IMG/VR virus record: IMGVR_UViG_3300043431_000269
Span: 1-54,273 of that record
Source of the DNA: a virus
Direction: 5' to 3' (one strand)
Length of the DNA: 54,273 nt
In this document: positions 7,309 to 15,675 of the stretch, piece after piece
Layout: every line of letters starts with the position of its first letter
Position numbering within the stretch: position 1 is the stretch's first letter
Translations under genes and position numbers: made by a program
Notes under the pieces: generated by a model
Databases searched by the model: none
Told to the model about the DNA's origin: nothing
What the model saw: the letters and a program-made list of their open reading frames with translations, nothing else

Positions 7309-8967
7309 ATGGCCCACTTGATTCTCCCCTGGCGTCGGGTAGTCCAGCCGCAAGGTGCGGTCGAGATCGACTGGGGCAATCCGCTGGCCCCGGCCCGAAC
7401 TCTCAGTGGGGTTTGGACGCCAGATCGGAACTTTGTCACGGGAAAGGGTATCTCGTTTTCCGGTAGCGGCGGTGCGCCGACAAAGGCCATCGAGGCTTCA
7501 GGTGTAGCCATCGCCACAACGGGTCAGTATATTCAGACGGACGTACCGGCCACATCATTCAGTGCCGCCACGTTCGTGGCCGTAATCACGCCGGCAGCAG
7601 CGCCAACAAACGCCAACTACAGTTCGTTCTTGCAGACCGGGGGGATTACGCTCAACTGGAACCACCAAGACAACAATTTTGCTGGCGCGCTAACCATTTA
7701 CTCGGGCGGTAGTTTTCGAACGCTAAAATGGGCAGGCGGATTCACGGCAGGTAAAGAAGTCGTCATAGCGGGTAGCTGGCAGGCTGCTACTACGACAAGC
7801 AAGATTTTTCGCAACGGGGTGCTTGAGAACTCCAGAAGCGATCACGCGGCTACGCTTTCTGGTACGCAAGTGGCGTTGCAGTTCCTTGGCGGACAGGGTG
7901 GCACGGCGGCATGGTCTGGGTCGTCGTGCTTCCTATACTTTGACGGAACGCGCGCGCGCAGCGATGCCGAAATCAAGGCGCTATCCGAGAACCCTTGGCA
8001 GATTTTCAAGCCCCTGCAACGACGCATTTGGGTTCCGGTGTCAAGCACGGGCGGGGATGTCACTGGCTCGGTCACAGCCAGCGAAGCCGGGCTTGACACG
8101 GCTGCGCTGACCGGGCAGGTGCTGACGAGCGGGTCCGTGGCGGCGGTCGAGAGCGGGTACGACAGCGCCAGCGCGTCGGGCGCCGTGCGCGTGGCCGGCA
8201 CCCTGGCGGTGTCCGAGGCTGGCGGTGACTCAGCGGACTGCGCGGGTTGGGTGTTCGTCCAGGGCACCCTGGTGGCCTCGGAATCTGGCGCGGACGAGGC
8301 TGCCGTTGCCGGGCTAGTGCTGTCTGGCGGACGACTGGCCGCCCAAGAGTCCGGCGCTGACACCGCCAGCGCCCAGGGCGCTGTGCGCGTGGCCGGAGCA
8401 ATCGCTGCGCAAGAGGCGGGCGATGACACCGCCAGCGCCCAGGGTGCCGTGCTCGTCTCTGGCGCCGTGGCAGTGCAAGAGACGGGTCAGGATGGCATGG
8501 CGGCGTCTGGCGGCCGTGTCTCGGCAGGTGTGCTGTCTTCGCAAGAGGCCGGTGAGGACAGCGCCAGCGCGTCGGGTGCTGTGCGTGTGGCTGGCGCAAT
8601 TGCTGCGCAAGAGGCCGGCGCTGACACCGCGAGCGCGGCGGGCGCCGTGCGCGTGGCCGGCGTGGTAGCGGCCAGTGAAGCGTCGGACAGCGCCAGCGCA
8701 TCGGGATTCGTGCTCGTTCTCGGCGGCCTGTCTGCGGACGAGGGGGCCGACACGGCCGCCGCTGAAGGCGTCGTCGAGGCCGCCGCCTTGCCGCTCTCAG
8801 ACCGCGAGATGCGGGACCTCTACAAGTGGGTCTCCGAGCTGGCAAAGCTGCACGGCCTGATCAAGACAGCACCCCTCCAAGTGTCCGCCACGGAGCGCCG
8901 GGCCGGCGACATCGTGCAAACGGTAGTCACTGCCCCGGGCGGTATCACGACAGTCACACGCTCGTAA
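7309..8967 (+). CDS. LamG-like protein with eleven 22-residue repeats
   Basis: A 552-residue protein. Residues about 40-240 look like a concanavalin/LamG sandwich (FTAGKEVVIAGSW..., SKIFRNGVLENSR..., SCFLYFDGTRARSDAEIKAL), a fold that often binds glycans. Residues about 252-490 hold about eleven tandem repeats of roughly 22 residues with the pattern G-x-V-x-x-x-G-x-L-x-x-x-E-x-G-x-D-x-A-x-A (for example AGAIAAQEAGADTASAAGAV). The final 60 residues are helical, then charged. Likely a tail-fibre or capsid-surface adhesin. Repeat number could vary between related phages because the DNA repeats are also similar. Confidence 0.65.
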   Translation: MAHLILPWRRVVQPQGAVEIDWGNPLAPARTLSGVWTPDRNFVTGKGISFSGSGGAPTKAIEASGVAIATTGQYIQTDVPATSFSAATFVAVITPAAAPTNANYSSFLQTGGITLNWNHQDNNFAGALTIYSGGSFRTLKWAGGFTAGKEVVIAGSWQAATTTSKIFRNGVLENSRSDHAATLSGTQVALQFLGGQGGTAAWSGSSCFLYFDGTRARSDAEIKALSENPWQIFKPLQRRIWVPVSSTGGDVTGSVTASEAGLDTAALTGQVLTSGSVAAVESGYDSASASGAVRVAGTLAVSEAGGDSADCAGWVFVQGTLVASESGADEAAVAGLVLSGGRLAAQESGADTASAQGAVRVAGAIAAQEAGDDTASAQGAVLVSGAVAVQETGQDGMAASGGRVSAGVLSSQEAGEDSASASGAVRVAGAIAAQEAGADTASAAGAVRVAGVVAASEASDSASASGFVLVLGGLSADEGADTAAAEGVVEAAALPLSDREMRDLYKWVSELAKLHGLIKTAPLQVSATERRAGDIVQTVVTAPGGITTVTRS

Positions 8968-9167
8968 TGCTAGACCCGCTCGCCATCGCACTGCAGGGGG
9001 TCGGCTTCGGCCCGGCAGTATTCGCGCTCCAGGGCTTCGTCGAGGACGACGAGGCGCAAGGCGAGCCTGGTCTGACTGCTGCGTGGGTGCCAGCGCCCGA
9101 GCGGAAGAAGAAGCGCAAGCGCCGCGACACCGACGACGACGCGATCTTCCTCTTTTTGCTTTCCTAA
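8967..9167 (+). CDS. small hypothetical protein with basic C-terminus
   Basis: A 66-residue protein whose ATG shares one base with the stop of the LamG-repeat gene. It has a hydrophobic N-terminus (LDPLAIALQGVGFGPAVFALQGF), a basic run (RKKKRKRRD) and an acidic-hydrophobic end. Too little to assign a role. Its coupling to the upstream gene suggests it belongs to the same fibre or surface module. Confidence 0.55.
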   Translation: MLDPLAIALQGVGFGPAVFALQGFVEDDEAQGEPGLTAAWVPAPERKKKRKRRDTDDDAIFLFLLS

Positions 9168-9170
9168 CTG

Positions 9171-9186
9171 CGAAATATGGCCGCAG
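9171..9186 (+). promoter_or_regulatory. copy of the 16-bp CGAAAT-N3-GCCGCAG motif
   Basis: CGAAATATGGCCGCAG lies 3 bases after a stop codon and before the next gene. Four other copies lie at 3361-3376, 10854-10869, 14786-14801 and 20043-20058, all on the plus strand within the virion arm. Function unknown; see findings. Confidence 0.4.
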
Positions 9187-9246
9187 GCGTGATTCGCTCG
9201 CGTGCGCGAGACTTCAGGCATTCGTCAACAAGAATATCGCCGCGCC

Positions 9247-9633
9247 ATGAACGACAAATTCGTGCCGCAGCCGAAGTCCCGCGAAGTTGAGGGTGCGTGC
9301 GATACGTGCGTAAAGCGTCTGCTGACCGAGGATCAGGCTGCAAGAATGATCGAAACCTCTATCGAGGAAGCAGTCGAGTGTTACGACTCGACGATCAAGC
9401 ATTTCATCGACGAGAAAGTTTCCGAACTCAATAAGCAGTTGAAGGACAGCTTTCCAAATGGTGATGCGGCAGGGCATCGCGTTGCTCATGAAGCGTTCAT
9501 CAAAGCTGCTATTGCAAGAAGCCAACTGCAGCAGAGCGTTCTGGAGAAGACGATCGGTGGAATTGTCTGGAGCTTGGCGATCTTAGTTGCCGTGTGCGTT
9601 TGGGAATACGCCAAGGGAGCAATCCGCAAATGA
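9247..9633 (+). CDS. hypothetical protein with C-terminal membrane segment
   Basis: A 128-residue protein. Its N-terminal half is charged and holds a CDTC pair (near residues 18-21); the C-terminus has one clear membrane segment (GGIVWSLAILVAVCVWEY). It opens the lysis cluster. It might be a lysis accessory or anti-holin-like protein, but only its topology supports that. The ATG at 9247 is preferred over an in-frame ATG at 9202, whose extension is arginine-rich and lies over the conserved intergenic motif region. Confidence 0.65.
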   Translation: MNDKFVPQPKSREVEGACDTCVKRLLTEDQAARMIETSIEEAVECYDSTIKHFIDEKVSELNKQLKDSFPNGDAAGHRVAHEAFIKAAIARSQLQQSVLEKTIGGIVWSLAILVAVCVWEYAKGAIRK

Positions 9634-10064
9634 GCCGTTCCGTAGTGCTGGCCCTGCGGTTCTGGCCGTTTGTCCTGGGGATTCTGATCGTCTTCTTGCT
9701 CAACTTCGCGGAGCGGGCAGTTTACCCGGTGATTCGAGACTTCGTGATCTCGGAAATCCAGTACGAAGGCGACTCGATGTTCGTCCGAGGCTACATGCGC
9801 AAAACACGCGCGTGCAAGTTTGTCGGTGTATCGACTGAAGCCTGGGATGGATCGACATGGGTCGAACTGCCATTGCAGTTCATGGACACCGCTAACCACA
9901 AGGCGACCCGACCCACTGGAACTCAAGCATGGGGTCCGTGGCGTATCGAGCTACCGATTAGATCGCAAGCGGCAGCGATTCGCATGTCTGCCCTTCACAG
10001 TTGCCACCCGGCATGGTCAACCGAGACCCGGCTGACTCAATTTCCCTTGGAGCACCGCAAATGA
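9630..10064 (+). CDS. hypothetical N-terminally anchored membrane protein
   Basis: A 144-residue protein whose ATG overlaps the previous stop (ATGA). Residues about 4-24 are a strong hydrophobic segment (LALRFWPFVLGILIVFLLNF). The remaining 110 residues have Cys (KTRACKF, LHSCHP) and aromatic residues and probably lie in the periplasm. It is translationally coupled on both sides to small membrane proteins. A lysis-timing or host-envelope role is an inference from position. Confidence 0.65.
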   Translation: MSRSVVLALRFWPFVLGILIVFLLNFAERAVYPVIRDFVISEIQYEGDSMFVRGYMRKTRACKFVGVSTEAWDGSTWVELPLQFMDTANHKATRPTGTQAWGPWRIELPIRSQAAAIRMSALHSCHPAWSTETRLTQFPLEHRK

Positions 10065-10120
10065 TCCTGTTCTGGATGATCTTTCCGCGCCTCTTTCAAC
10101 TCTTTTGGATGAAACCATGA
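10061..10120 (+). CDS. 19-residue hydrophobic micro-protein
   Basis: A reading frame coding for MILFWMIFPRLFQLFWMKP, bounded by ATGA overlaps at both ends (10061 with the previous gene, 10117-10120 with the holin gene). That double coupling is the main reason to think it is translated. It is almost entirely hydrophobic and could insert in the membrane, or only carry ribosomes through to the holin start. Many gene finders would miss it. Confidence 0.45.
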   Translation: MILFWMIFPRLFQLFWMKP

Positions 10121-10320
10121 AGCTCTACGACAACTGGCAGTCGATCATCACGAAAGCGTGGTCGGTGCGACTCATGAGCTTGACCGTCGTGCTGCAGGTC
10201 ATCGACGCCGCGCTGCCGGTGCTCGCAACTGTCCTCCCGCATGGCGCAGTGAGCGCGCTCACAGCGATCTCAGCTATCGGCGCCATCGTGGCGCGCGTTG
10301 TGCCGCAGAGCGACCTGTGA
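10117..10320 (+). CDS. putative holin
   Basis: A 67-residue protein with an amphipathic N-terminus (KLYDNWQSIITKAWSVR), one clear membrane segment (LTVVLQVIDAALPVLATVL) and a second hydrophobic stretch (AVSALTAISAIGAIVARVV). It sits directly before the lysozyme gene, with a GTGA overlap. Size, topology and context fit a small class II-type phage holin or pinholin that depolarises the membrane and releases the SAR endolysin. Confidence 0.75.
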   Translation: MKLYDNWQSIITKAWSVRLMSLTVVLQVIDAALPVLATVLPHGAVSALTAISAIGAIVARVVPQSDL

Positions 10321-10826
10321 GCCGCAGCAGCCGCATCGTCGTCGCATCGCTGGCCTTGTCGGCTGCTGCATTCGTCGGGATCGTTTCGGAGGAAGGCTAC
10401 ACGACCTCTGCTGTGATCCCGACGAAGAACGACCGCCCGACCGTCGGGTTCGGCAGCACCTTCCGAGAGGACGGCACGCGCGTCGAGATGGGTGACACCA
10501 TCGACCCCGTGCGCGCCGTTCAACGCAGCGCCGCGCACATCGCCAAGGGCGAGACCGGCTTGAAGTCCTGTCTCACCGCGCCGCTGCACCAAGCCGAATA
10601 CGACACGCTCGTCGATTTTGCTTACCAGTACGGCGCATCTGCGACCTGCAAGTCGTCGATGGTGCGCCACGCGAATGCTGGCGATTACGCGCAGTCGTGC
10701 GAGGCGTACACGCTCTATCGATTCAGCGGCGGCTACGACTGCTCGACACCGGGAAACAAGGTTTGCTCCGGGGTCTGGTTGCGAAACCTCGCCCGGCGCG
10801 ATCGCTGCCGAGCAGCGTCGAAGTAG
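10317..10826 (+). CDS. SAR-type endolysin, GH24-like lysozyme
   Basis: A 170-residue lysozyme starting at GTG 10317 that overlaps the holin stop. Residues 7-23 (IVVASLALSAAAFVGIV) are a weakly hydrophobic signal-anchor-release segment. It is followed by the catalytic region EEGYTTSAVIPTKNDRPTVGFG, where E26, D39 and T42 fit the Glu-Asp-Thr triad of phage lysozymes. Several cysteines follow, as in SAR endolysins that refold in the periplasm. It cuts peptidoglycan glycan strands. No Rz/Rz1 spanin pair is visible next to it. Confidence 0.85.
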   Translation: MSRSSRIVVASLALSAAAFVGIVSEEGYTTSAVIPTKNDRPTVGFGSTFREDGTRVEMGDTIDPVRAVQRSAAHIAKGETGLKSCLTAPLHQAEYDTLVDFAYQYGASATCKSSMVRHANAGDYAQSCEAYTLYRFSGGYDCSTPGNKVCSGVWLRNLARRDRCRAASK

Positions 10827-10853
10827 CTGCATTGGGAGCGCTGTGCATGCGCG

Positions 10854-10905
10854 CGAAATCGTGCCGCAGGCCCCCAACTTGAGGTGCGAATACAGTTCGC
10901 CTCAA
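10854..10905 (+). promoter_or_regulatory. 16-bp motif followed by a hairpin before the protease gene
   Basis: The 97-base gap after the endolysin holds CGAAATCGTGCCGCAG (10854-10869) and then an imperfect hairpin: TTGAGG-TG-CGAA (10879-10890) with TTCGCCTCAA (10896-10905). The ribosome-binding site AAAGGA of the protease follows. The hairpin could protect or insulate the messenger 5' end. No T-tract, so it is not a terminator. Confidence 0.4.
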
Positions 10906-10923
10906 TTAGTAAAGGATTCGCAC

Positions 10924-11949
10924 ATGCGCCCGTGCTTCGCATTCAAAAACCTCGCGTCGGCCGACGACACGCCTGCGGTTTTGTCGATCTACGACGAGAT
11001 CGGTTTTTGGGGCGTGCAAGCTAAGGACTTCATCAAGGACCTGGGTGCAGTCAAGAGCGCTGTACTGAACGTCGAGATCAACTCTCCGGGCGGCGACGTG
11101 TTTGCCGGCCTGGCGATCTACAACGCGCTCAAAGGCTCCGGCAAAGAGATCGTCGTGAAAGTCATGGGCGTTGCCGCAAGCGCCGCGTCGCTGATTGCGA
11201 TGGCCGGCGACAAGATCGTGATGCCCAAAAACACGTTCATGATGGTGCATAACCCGTGGTCGTTTGCGATGGGCAACGCCGAGGAACTGCGTCAGCAGGC
11301 CGACGTGCTCGACAAGATCGGTAGCTCGCTGCTGGCGACCTATGTCGCTCGCACCGGCAAGCCCGAAGACGAGATCGCACCGTTGCTGGCGAAGGATACG
11401 TGGCTCACCGCCGACGAGGCCTTGGCCCTGGGCTTCGCAACCGAGGTCGTCTCCGACATCACCGCCAACGCGCGCTTTGACATGGCGCGCGCGGAGCTGC
11501 CGGAGGCCGTCAAGGCGGTCTTCGCGCTGACGGCGCCGGCCGATCCGGCTGCGGCCGCTCCGGTCCCGGCAGTGAACGTGGCGCTGGCCGACCAGATCGA
11601 GGCACGTGCGAAGGCGGCCGACATGGGCGGTTATGCGGCCATGTGGGCAGTTACCTGCGACTCGCTCGCCCAGGTCGATTCGCGCATCGCCGATGCGCGC
11701 GAGATCGTGGCGCTGTGCGCGGTGGCGAAGAATCCCGCGATGGCGGACGCATCGATTCGCGCGGGCATGCCCGTCTCGGCGGTTCGCGCAGCACTCGTTC
11801 AGGCCCTCGCCGAACACGACGCCGATACGCACACCAGCACGGCGCGATCCACTACCAACGAGCAACCGACCGGCGATGCGAAGCCTGCTACGACCGCCGC
11901 TCTTTGGGCTTCCCACACCAACGGTCGTAAAGAAAGGACCAAGAAATGA
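10924..11949 (+). CDS. ClpP/S49-like prohead protease
   Basis: A 341-residue serine protease of the ClpP/crotonase fold used to mature proheads. Visible motifs are the oxyanion strand NSPGGDVFAG (about residues 59-68), the nucleophile region GVAASAASLIAMAGD (about residues 83-97), the catalytic His in FMMVHNPW (about residues 105-112) and downstream helices through WLTADEALALGFATEV. The last 120 residues are Ala-rich and probably serve as a scaffold, as in lambda C/Nu3. Its ATG at 10924 has a good ribosome-binding site. Its separation from the portal gene by a lysis cassette is unusual. Confidence 0.92.
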   Translation: MRPCFAFKNLASADDTPAVLSIYDEIGFWGVQAKDFIKDLGAVKSAVLNVEINSPGGDVFAGLAIYNALKGSGKEIVVKVMGVAASAASLIAMAGDKIVMPKNTFMMVHNPWSFAMGNAEELRQQADVLDKIGSSLLATYVARTGKPEDEIAPLLAKDTWLTADEALALGFATEVVSDITANARFDMARAELPEAVKAVFALTAPADPAAAAPVPAVNVALADQIEARAKAADMGGYAAMWAVTCDSLAQVDSRIADAREIVALCAVAKNPAMADASIRAGMPVSAVRAALVQALAEHDADTHTSTARSTTNEQPTGDAKPATTAALWASHTNGRKERTKK

Positions 11950-12314
11950 CCACTACCCTGACCTCCGTCCCTCGCGTGGAGGAATTCGTCCTCTCCGAAG
12001 GCAATGGCTTTATCAGCCGTGAAGAAGTGACCGTCACCCTCGGCGCCAGCGCGCTGAAGTCGGGCACGGTGATGTCCAAGCTGACCGCCACCGGCAAGTG
12101 GGTGGCCTATGACGACTCCGGCACCGATGGCACCGAGACCGCCTCGGGCATCCTCTACACCGCCCTGCCGATCGGCACTGGCGATGTGTCCGCCGTGATG
12201 TTCGTGCGCGACTGCGAAGTGGTGCGCGCGGCCCTGACGGGCCTGAACGCCAACGCGGAAGCGGACCTCGCGGCCAAGGGCGTCATCGTCCGTGGCACCT
12301 ACACGACCAAGTAA
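11946..12314 (+). CDS. head decoration protein, lambda gpD family
   Basis: A 122-residue protein with gpD-like order: an N-terminal arm (EEFVLSEGNGFISREEVTV), then a beta-tulip fold segment (SGTVMSKLTATGKWVAYDD), GILYTALPIGTG, VMFVRDCEVVRAAL and a C-terminal GVIVRGTY. gpD trimers clamp the expanded capsid. Its position between the protease and major capsid genes is the same as in lambda. The start overlaps the protease stop (ATGA). Confidence 0.88.
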   Translation: MTTTLTSVPRVEEFVLSEGNGFISREEVTVTLGASALKSGTVMSKLTATGKWVAYDDSGTDGTETASGILYTALPIGTGDVSAVMFVRDCEVVRAALTGLNANAEADLAAKGVIVRGTYTTK

Positions 12315-12337
12315 TCGGCCAGCAGGAGAAAATCAAA

Positions 12338-13333
12338 ATGGCATCTCTCGACATCTTCAACAACGACGCATTCAGCGTCACCAACCTGACCCGGACGCTG
12401 GTCGATCTGCCGCGCGTCCCGACTCGCATCGGCGAGCTGGGGCTGTTCGAAGAAAACGGCATCCCCACCACGACCATGATGATCGAGCGCACGGGCGACA
12501 CGCTGCGCCTGGTGCCGAGCGCCGAGCGCGGTTCGTCCGGTGAGCCCGTGACCACCAAGGGTCGCGTCCTGATCCCGGTGAAGGCGATCCACTTGCCGCA
12601 GCGCGGCTCGGTGCTGGCCGACGAGGTGCAGAACGTGCGCGCTTTCGGCTCGGAGACCGAGGTCGAGGCGGTCACGAACCTCGTGACCAAGAAGCTGAAC
12701 AAGATGAAGCGGCAACTGGACCTGACGCTGGAATACCACCGCGTCGGTGCCATCCGTGGTTTGGTCAAGGACGCGGACGGTTCGACTCTGCTGAACGTGT
12801 ACGATGTGTTCGGCATGACCCAAACCGTGCAGAACTTCGCCCTGAGCACCACGTCCACCAAGGTCAAGCAGAAGATTCTGGACCTCAAGCGCGCCGTGCA
12901 GAACAAGCTGGGTGGCCTGGCCTATCAGCGCGTGCATGTCCTGTGCTCCAGCTCGTTCTTCGACGATCTGATCGGGCACAGCGCGGTCGAAAAGGCGTTC
13001 GAGCTGCAGGCCGCCAACAGCTTCGCGCGCACCGATCCGAACGGCGTGTTCGAGATGGCGGGCGTCACCTTCGAGGAATACTCGGGCGGTGTGGGCGGCA
13101 CCGACTTCCTGGCCGCTGGTGAAGCCTACGCCTTCCCGGTTGGCGTTCCGGGTCTGTTCACGAGCGACTTCGCTCCGGCCGACTACATGGAGACCGTCAA
13201 TACGATGGGCCTCCCGTACTATGCCAAGCAGGAAGCCATGCGCATGAACAAGGGCATCGAGCTGGAATCTCAGTCGAACCCGATCACGCTCTGCACCCGG
13301 CCGGAAGCGGTCATCAAGCTGACCAATGCTTAA
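12338..13333 (+). CDS. major capsid protein, lambda gpE family
   Basis: A 331-residue HK97-fold capsid protein. Its N-terminal helix and E-loop region (NLTRTLVDLPRVPTRIGELGLFEENGIPTTT) and the long spine helix region (KKLNKMKRQLDLTLEYHRVGAIRGLVKDADG) match gpE-type proteins. The C-terminal P- and A-domain segments include GVGGTDFLAAGEAYAFPVGVPGLF. The ribosome-binding site is good (AGGAG). This is the main shell protein that the protease-matured prohead is built from. Confidence 0.92.
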   Translation: MASLDIFNNDAFSVTNLTRTLVDLPRVPTRIGELGLFEENGIPTTTMMIERTGDTLRLVPSAERGSSGEPVTTKGRVLIPVKAIHLPQRGSVLADEVQNVRAFGSETEVEAVTNLVTKKLNKMKRQLDLTLEYHRVGAIRGLVKDADGSTLLNVYDVFGMTQTVQNFALSTTSTKVKQKILDLKRAVQNKLGGLAYQRVHVLCSSSFFDDLIGHSAVEKAFELQAANSFARTDPNGVFEMAGVTFEEYSGGVGGTDFLAAGEAYAFPVGVPGLFTSDFAPADYMETVNTMGLPYYAKQEAMRMNKGIELESQSNPITLCTRPEAVIKLTNA

Positions 13334-13625
13334 CCTGTTCGCCAGGGCGACCAAGAGTGCGCTCTCCCTGTTGGGGGAGAGCGCCCTTTTGCGCGGTAGC
13401 GAAGCCTGCCAAGTGAACATCGAGCGCGGTGTTCAGTTGGAAGGTCTGGAGTCCGACACGGCCCGCGAGCAGTATGCGGTCGTCCACCGGGACGTTGCGA
13501 CGATCGACTCGGGCTACAACCCCAAGGTCGGCGACACGCTCGCGCACCCGGACGGCAACTTTGTGCTCGACGTGCTGCTGGAGGATCGCGGCGCTTTCCG
13601 CAGATTCGTGCTCAGAAAGGCATGA
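13326..13625 (+). CDS. head-tail connector, gpFII-like
   Basis: A 99-residue protein that overlaps the end of the major capsid gene by 8 bases. It is a compact, mostly beta protein (VQLEGLESDTAREQYAVVHRDVATIDSGYNPKVGDTLAHPDG, then LDVLLEDRGAFRRFVL). In lambda the small gene after the capsid gene codes for the head-tail joining protein gpFII. Position, length and the beta-barrel-like pattern support this; direct motif evidence is weak. Confidence 0.65.
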   Translation: MLNLFARATKSALSLLGESALLRGSEACQVNIERGVQLEGLESDTAREQYAVVHRDVATIDSGYNPKVGDTLAHPDGNFVLDVLLEDRGAFRRFVLRKA

Positions 13626-13626
13626 G

Positions 13627-14322
13627 ATGGCTCGGCTTGGAATCTTCAACGTCAAGCTGGATGCCAGCCAGATCGAGGAACTTGCTGACAGCCTCGGCCA
13701 GTTCGACGCCGACGCGCTCGGGCAGCGGCTCGTCGAGACGGTCAACGATGTCGCAGATCGCACCTATGACCTCGCGCGCAGGTCCATCCTCTCCGGCATC
13801 AACCTCGACCGCGACTACCTCGAATCGAGGTTCGAGGTAGTTCACGCGACAGGAAAGAAGCCGGTGGCCGAGATCGTCACGCCGGTTCGCGGAAAGTCCG
13901 CATTCTCGAATCTGAGCCGCTACGGCGCCGTGCGCTTCATGCAGCCGGTAAAGCACCCTGAGCGCGCGCAGGGCGATCCAGGGCGCAAGTTCCCGGTCGG
14001 CCAGAAGGCTGGCGTGATGGCTGCGGAGGTGACGCGCGGCGACGTGAAATCAGTGGGCAAGAAGTTCGTCATCCCGTCTATCAAGGACAGGAGCGGCAAC
14101 CCGATCGTCTTCCGTGGGCTCGGCGTGCCGGGCACCCCGAAGAACCCGCGCGACAAGGGCCGGCGCAAGACGCCTCGCCAGGCAATCGAGCCTGTGCTCG
14201 GGCCGTCCGTTTACCAGTTGTTCCGCTTCACGGCCGGGCAGATTCAGGAGCGGGTCATGGATGACCTCGAATCGGCGGTCGTGGAGATGGCCCGCAAGGA
14301 ATTCGAAAAGGCACTCTCATGA
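13627..14322 (+). CDS. minor tail protein, gpZ-like
   Basis: A 231-residue protein with the order expected for gpZ/tail-completion proteins: helical N-terminus (SQIEELADSLGQFDADALGQRLVETVNDVADRTYDLARRS), a basic middle, and a C-terminal helix (QIQERVMDDLESAVVEMARKEFEKAL). It sits between the connector and the gpU-like gene, as in lambda. It likely closes the head-proximal tail end. The start at 13627 has GAG two bases before and follows the previous stop closely. Confidence 0.75.
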   Translation: MARLGIFNVKLDASQIEELADSLGQFDADALGQRLVETVNDVADRTYDLARRSILSGINLDRDYLESRFEVVHATGKKPVAEIVTPVRGKSAFSNLSRYGAVRFMQPVKHPERAQGDPGRKFPVGQKAGVMAAEVTRGDVKSVGKKFVIPSIKDRSGNPIVFRGLGVPGTPKNPRDKGRRKTPRQAIEPVLGPSVYQLFRFTAGQIQERVMDDLESAVVEMARKEFEKALS

Positions 14323-14783
14323 CAGTCTTCGTCAAGGCCGCCGACGTGGCGATCGAGATCACCTCGCGCCTGGCCGGCATATTGGTTGCCAACGGGCACG
14401 AGTCCGACATCGGCAGCACCGTGCATCGCGGCAAGCGCAAGCTGCCGATGGAAGACGAGGTGCCGTGCTGCATCCTGATCGAAGGCGCAGACGAGATCGA
14501 GGATACGGCGGGCCGCTCGCAGACCGCGCTGGTGAAGGTGCGCCAGACGTACTACATCGACGCCTTCAGCGCCTGCGACCCGGACAACCCCAACGACGCC
14601 GCGCACGCGATGATCCGCGACATCAAGCGCGTGCTGTTCAAGGGCGGCCGCACTTTCGACGGCAAGGTGGCCGAGGTCTCGTATTTGGGCCGCGACATCG
14701 GGCCGCGCCCCGATGGCGTTGCGCTCGTGCAGGCCCGGGTGATGATCGATGTCTCGTTCGCCGAGGACTTGGCGAACCCATAG
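14319..14783 (+). CDS. tail terminator, gpU-like
   Basis: A 154-residue protein in the tail-terminator position directly before the tail tube gene. It has the alpha-beta pattern of this group (AADVAIEITSRLAGILV, then CCILIEGADEIEDT, VKVRQTYYIDAFSA, VALVQARVMIDVSF). gpU hexamers cap the tail tube and set the joining interface. The gene overlaps the previous stop (ATGA). Assignment rests on position, size and strand pattern. Confidence 0.7.
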   Translation: MTVFVKAADVAIEITSRLAGILVANGHESDIGSTVHRGKRKLPMEDEVPCCILIEGADEIEDTAGRSQTALVKVRQTYYIDAFSACDPDNPNDAAHAMIRDIKRVLFKGGRTFDGKVAEVSYLGRDIGPRPDGVALVQARVMIDVSFAEDLANP

Positions 14784-14808
14784 CGCGAAATGGTGCCGCA
14801 GGCTTGCA

Positions 14809-14883
14809 ATGAGCAACCTCGGCAAACTTCGCATCGTAACGGCTAATGAAGCCAAATTGCCCGAACTGGCACAGAAGGAGTAG
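14809..14883 (+). CDS. 24-residue possible micro-protein
   Basis: A short frame (MSNLGKLRIVTANEAKLPEL...) that fills the gap between the tail terminator and tail tube genes, 7 bases after a copy of the 16-bp CGAAAT-N3-GCCGCAG motif (14786-14801). Its stop lies 5 bases before the tail tube ATG and contains that gene's AAGGAG. It could be a real coupled leader peptide or chance. Confidence 0.3.
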   Translation: MSNLGKLRIVTANEAKLPELAQKE

Positions 14884-14888
14884 ATCAA

Positions 14889-15638
14889 ATGGCAGCACGC
14901 GGATTCTTGGGTGCCGGCGACCTGTATATCGCACGGTATGTCGGCGGTACTTTGCAGGCTTGGCAAGGCCCCTACGAATGCACCAAGTTCGAGATCAAGC
15001 CGAACGTGGACATCAAGCAGATGACCTCGAAGGGTCGCTCGACCTACGGCCAGGTCATCGAGACCGTGGCGATCCCGAAGCCGGCGGACCTGACCGTCGA
15101 GCTGCCGGAAATCAACAAGGAATCGCTGTCGATCGCGCTGCTGGGCACCGTCGCCGCCGTCTCGCAGACTGGCGGCACGCTCACCAACGAAGTCGTGACC
15201 ATCACTACCCTGGATACTTGGTATCCGCTGTCGAAAGCGTCGTTCACCGCGATCACCGCGAAGACCTCGGCCGACATTGATCTGACCGAGGGCATCGACT
15301 TCATCGTGGACAAGCAGCTCGGCTGGGTCAAGGTGCTCTCGACCAACGACAACAGCGTCGTGGCCGGCAACACGATCAAGGTCTCCGGTGCCTACGCCTC
15401 GACCACGGGCGACGAGATCAAGGGTGCCACCAACGCACAGTTGCGCGCCAAGTTCAAGCTGGTCGGCAAGAACTTCGCCGATGACCTGCCGTATGTCGTA
15501 ACGGTCCACGAAGCCGTGATCGCCGCCGACTCTGCCTTCGACTTCCTGCAGGACGATTTCTCGTCCGTGACCCTGCCGGGCAGCATGAAGACGCCGGCTG
15601 GCTTCACCGAGCCCTTCACTGTGGTGCTGCAGCGTTAA
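14889..15638 (+). CDS. major tail tube protein
   Basis: A 249-residue tail tube protein of the gpV-like family, with the typical opening GFLGAGDLYIARYVGGTLQAWQGPYECTKFEIKPN and alternating strands (TVELPEINKESLSIALLGT). Tube proteins stack as hexamers around the tape measure. It has a good ribosome-binding site (AAGGAG) and is followed at once by a strong terminator, which would let it be made in much larger amounts than the tape measure. Position is exactly as in other siphoviruses. Confidence 0.85.
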   Translation: MAARGFLGAGDLYIARYVGGTLQAWQGPYECTKFEIKPNVDIKQMTSKGRSTYGQVIETVAIPKPADLTVELPEINKESLSIALLGTVAAVSQTGGTLTNEVVTITTLDTWYPLSKASFTAITAKTSADIDLTEGIDFIVDKQLGWVKVLSTNDNSVVAGNTIKVSGAYASTTGDEIKGATNAQLRAKFKLVGKNFADDLPYVVTVHEAVIAADSAFDFLQDDFSSVTLPGSMKTPAGFTEPFTVVLQR

Positions 15639-15675
15639 GCCACCGCGACGGCGCGGCGGGCTCCGGCCCGCACCC

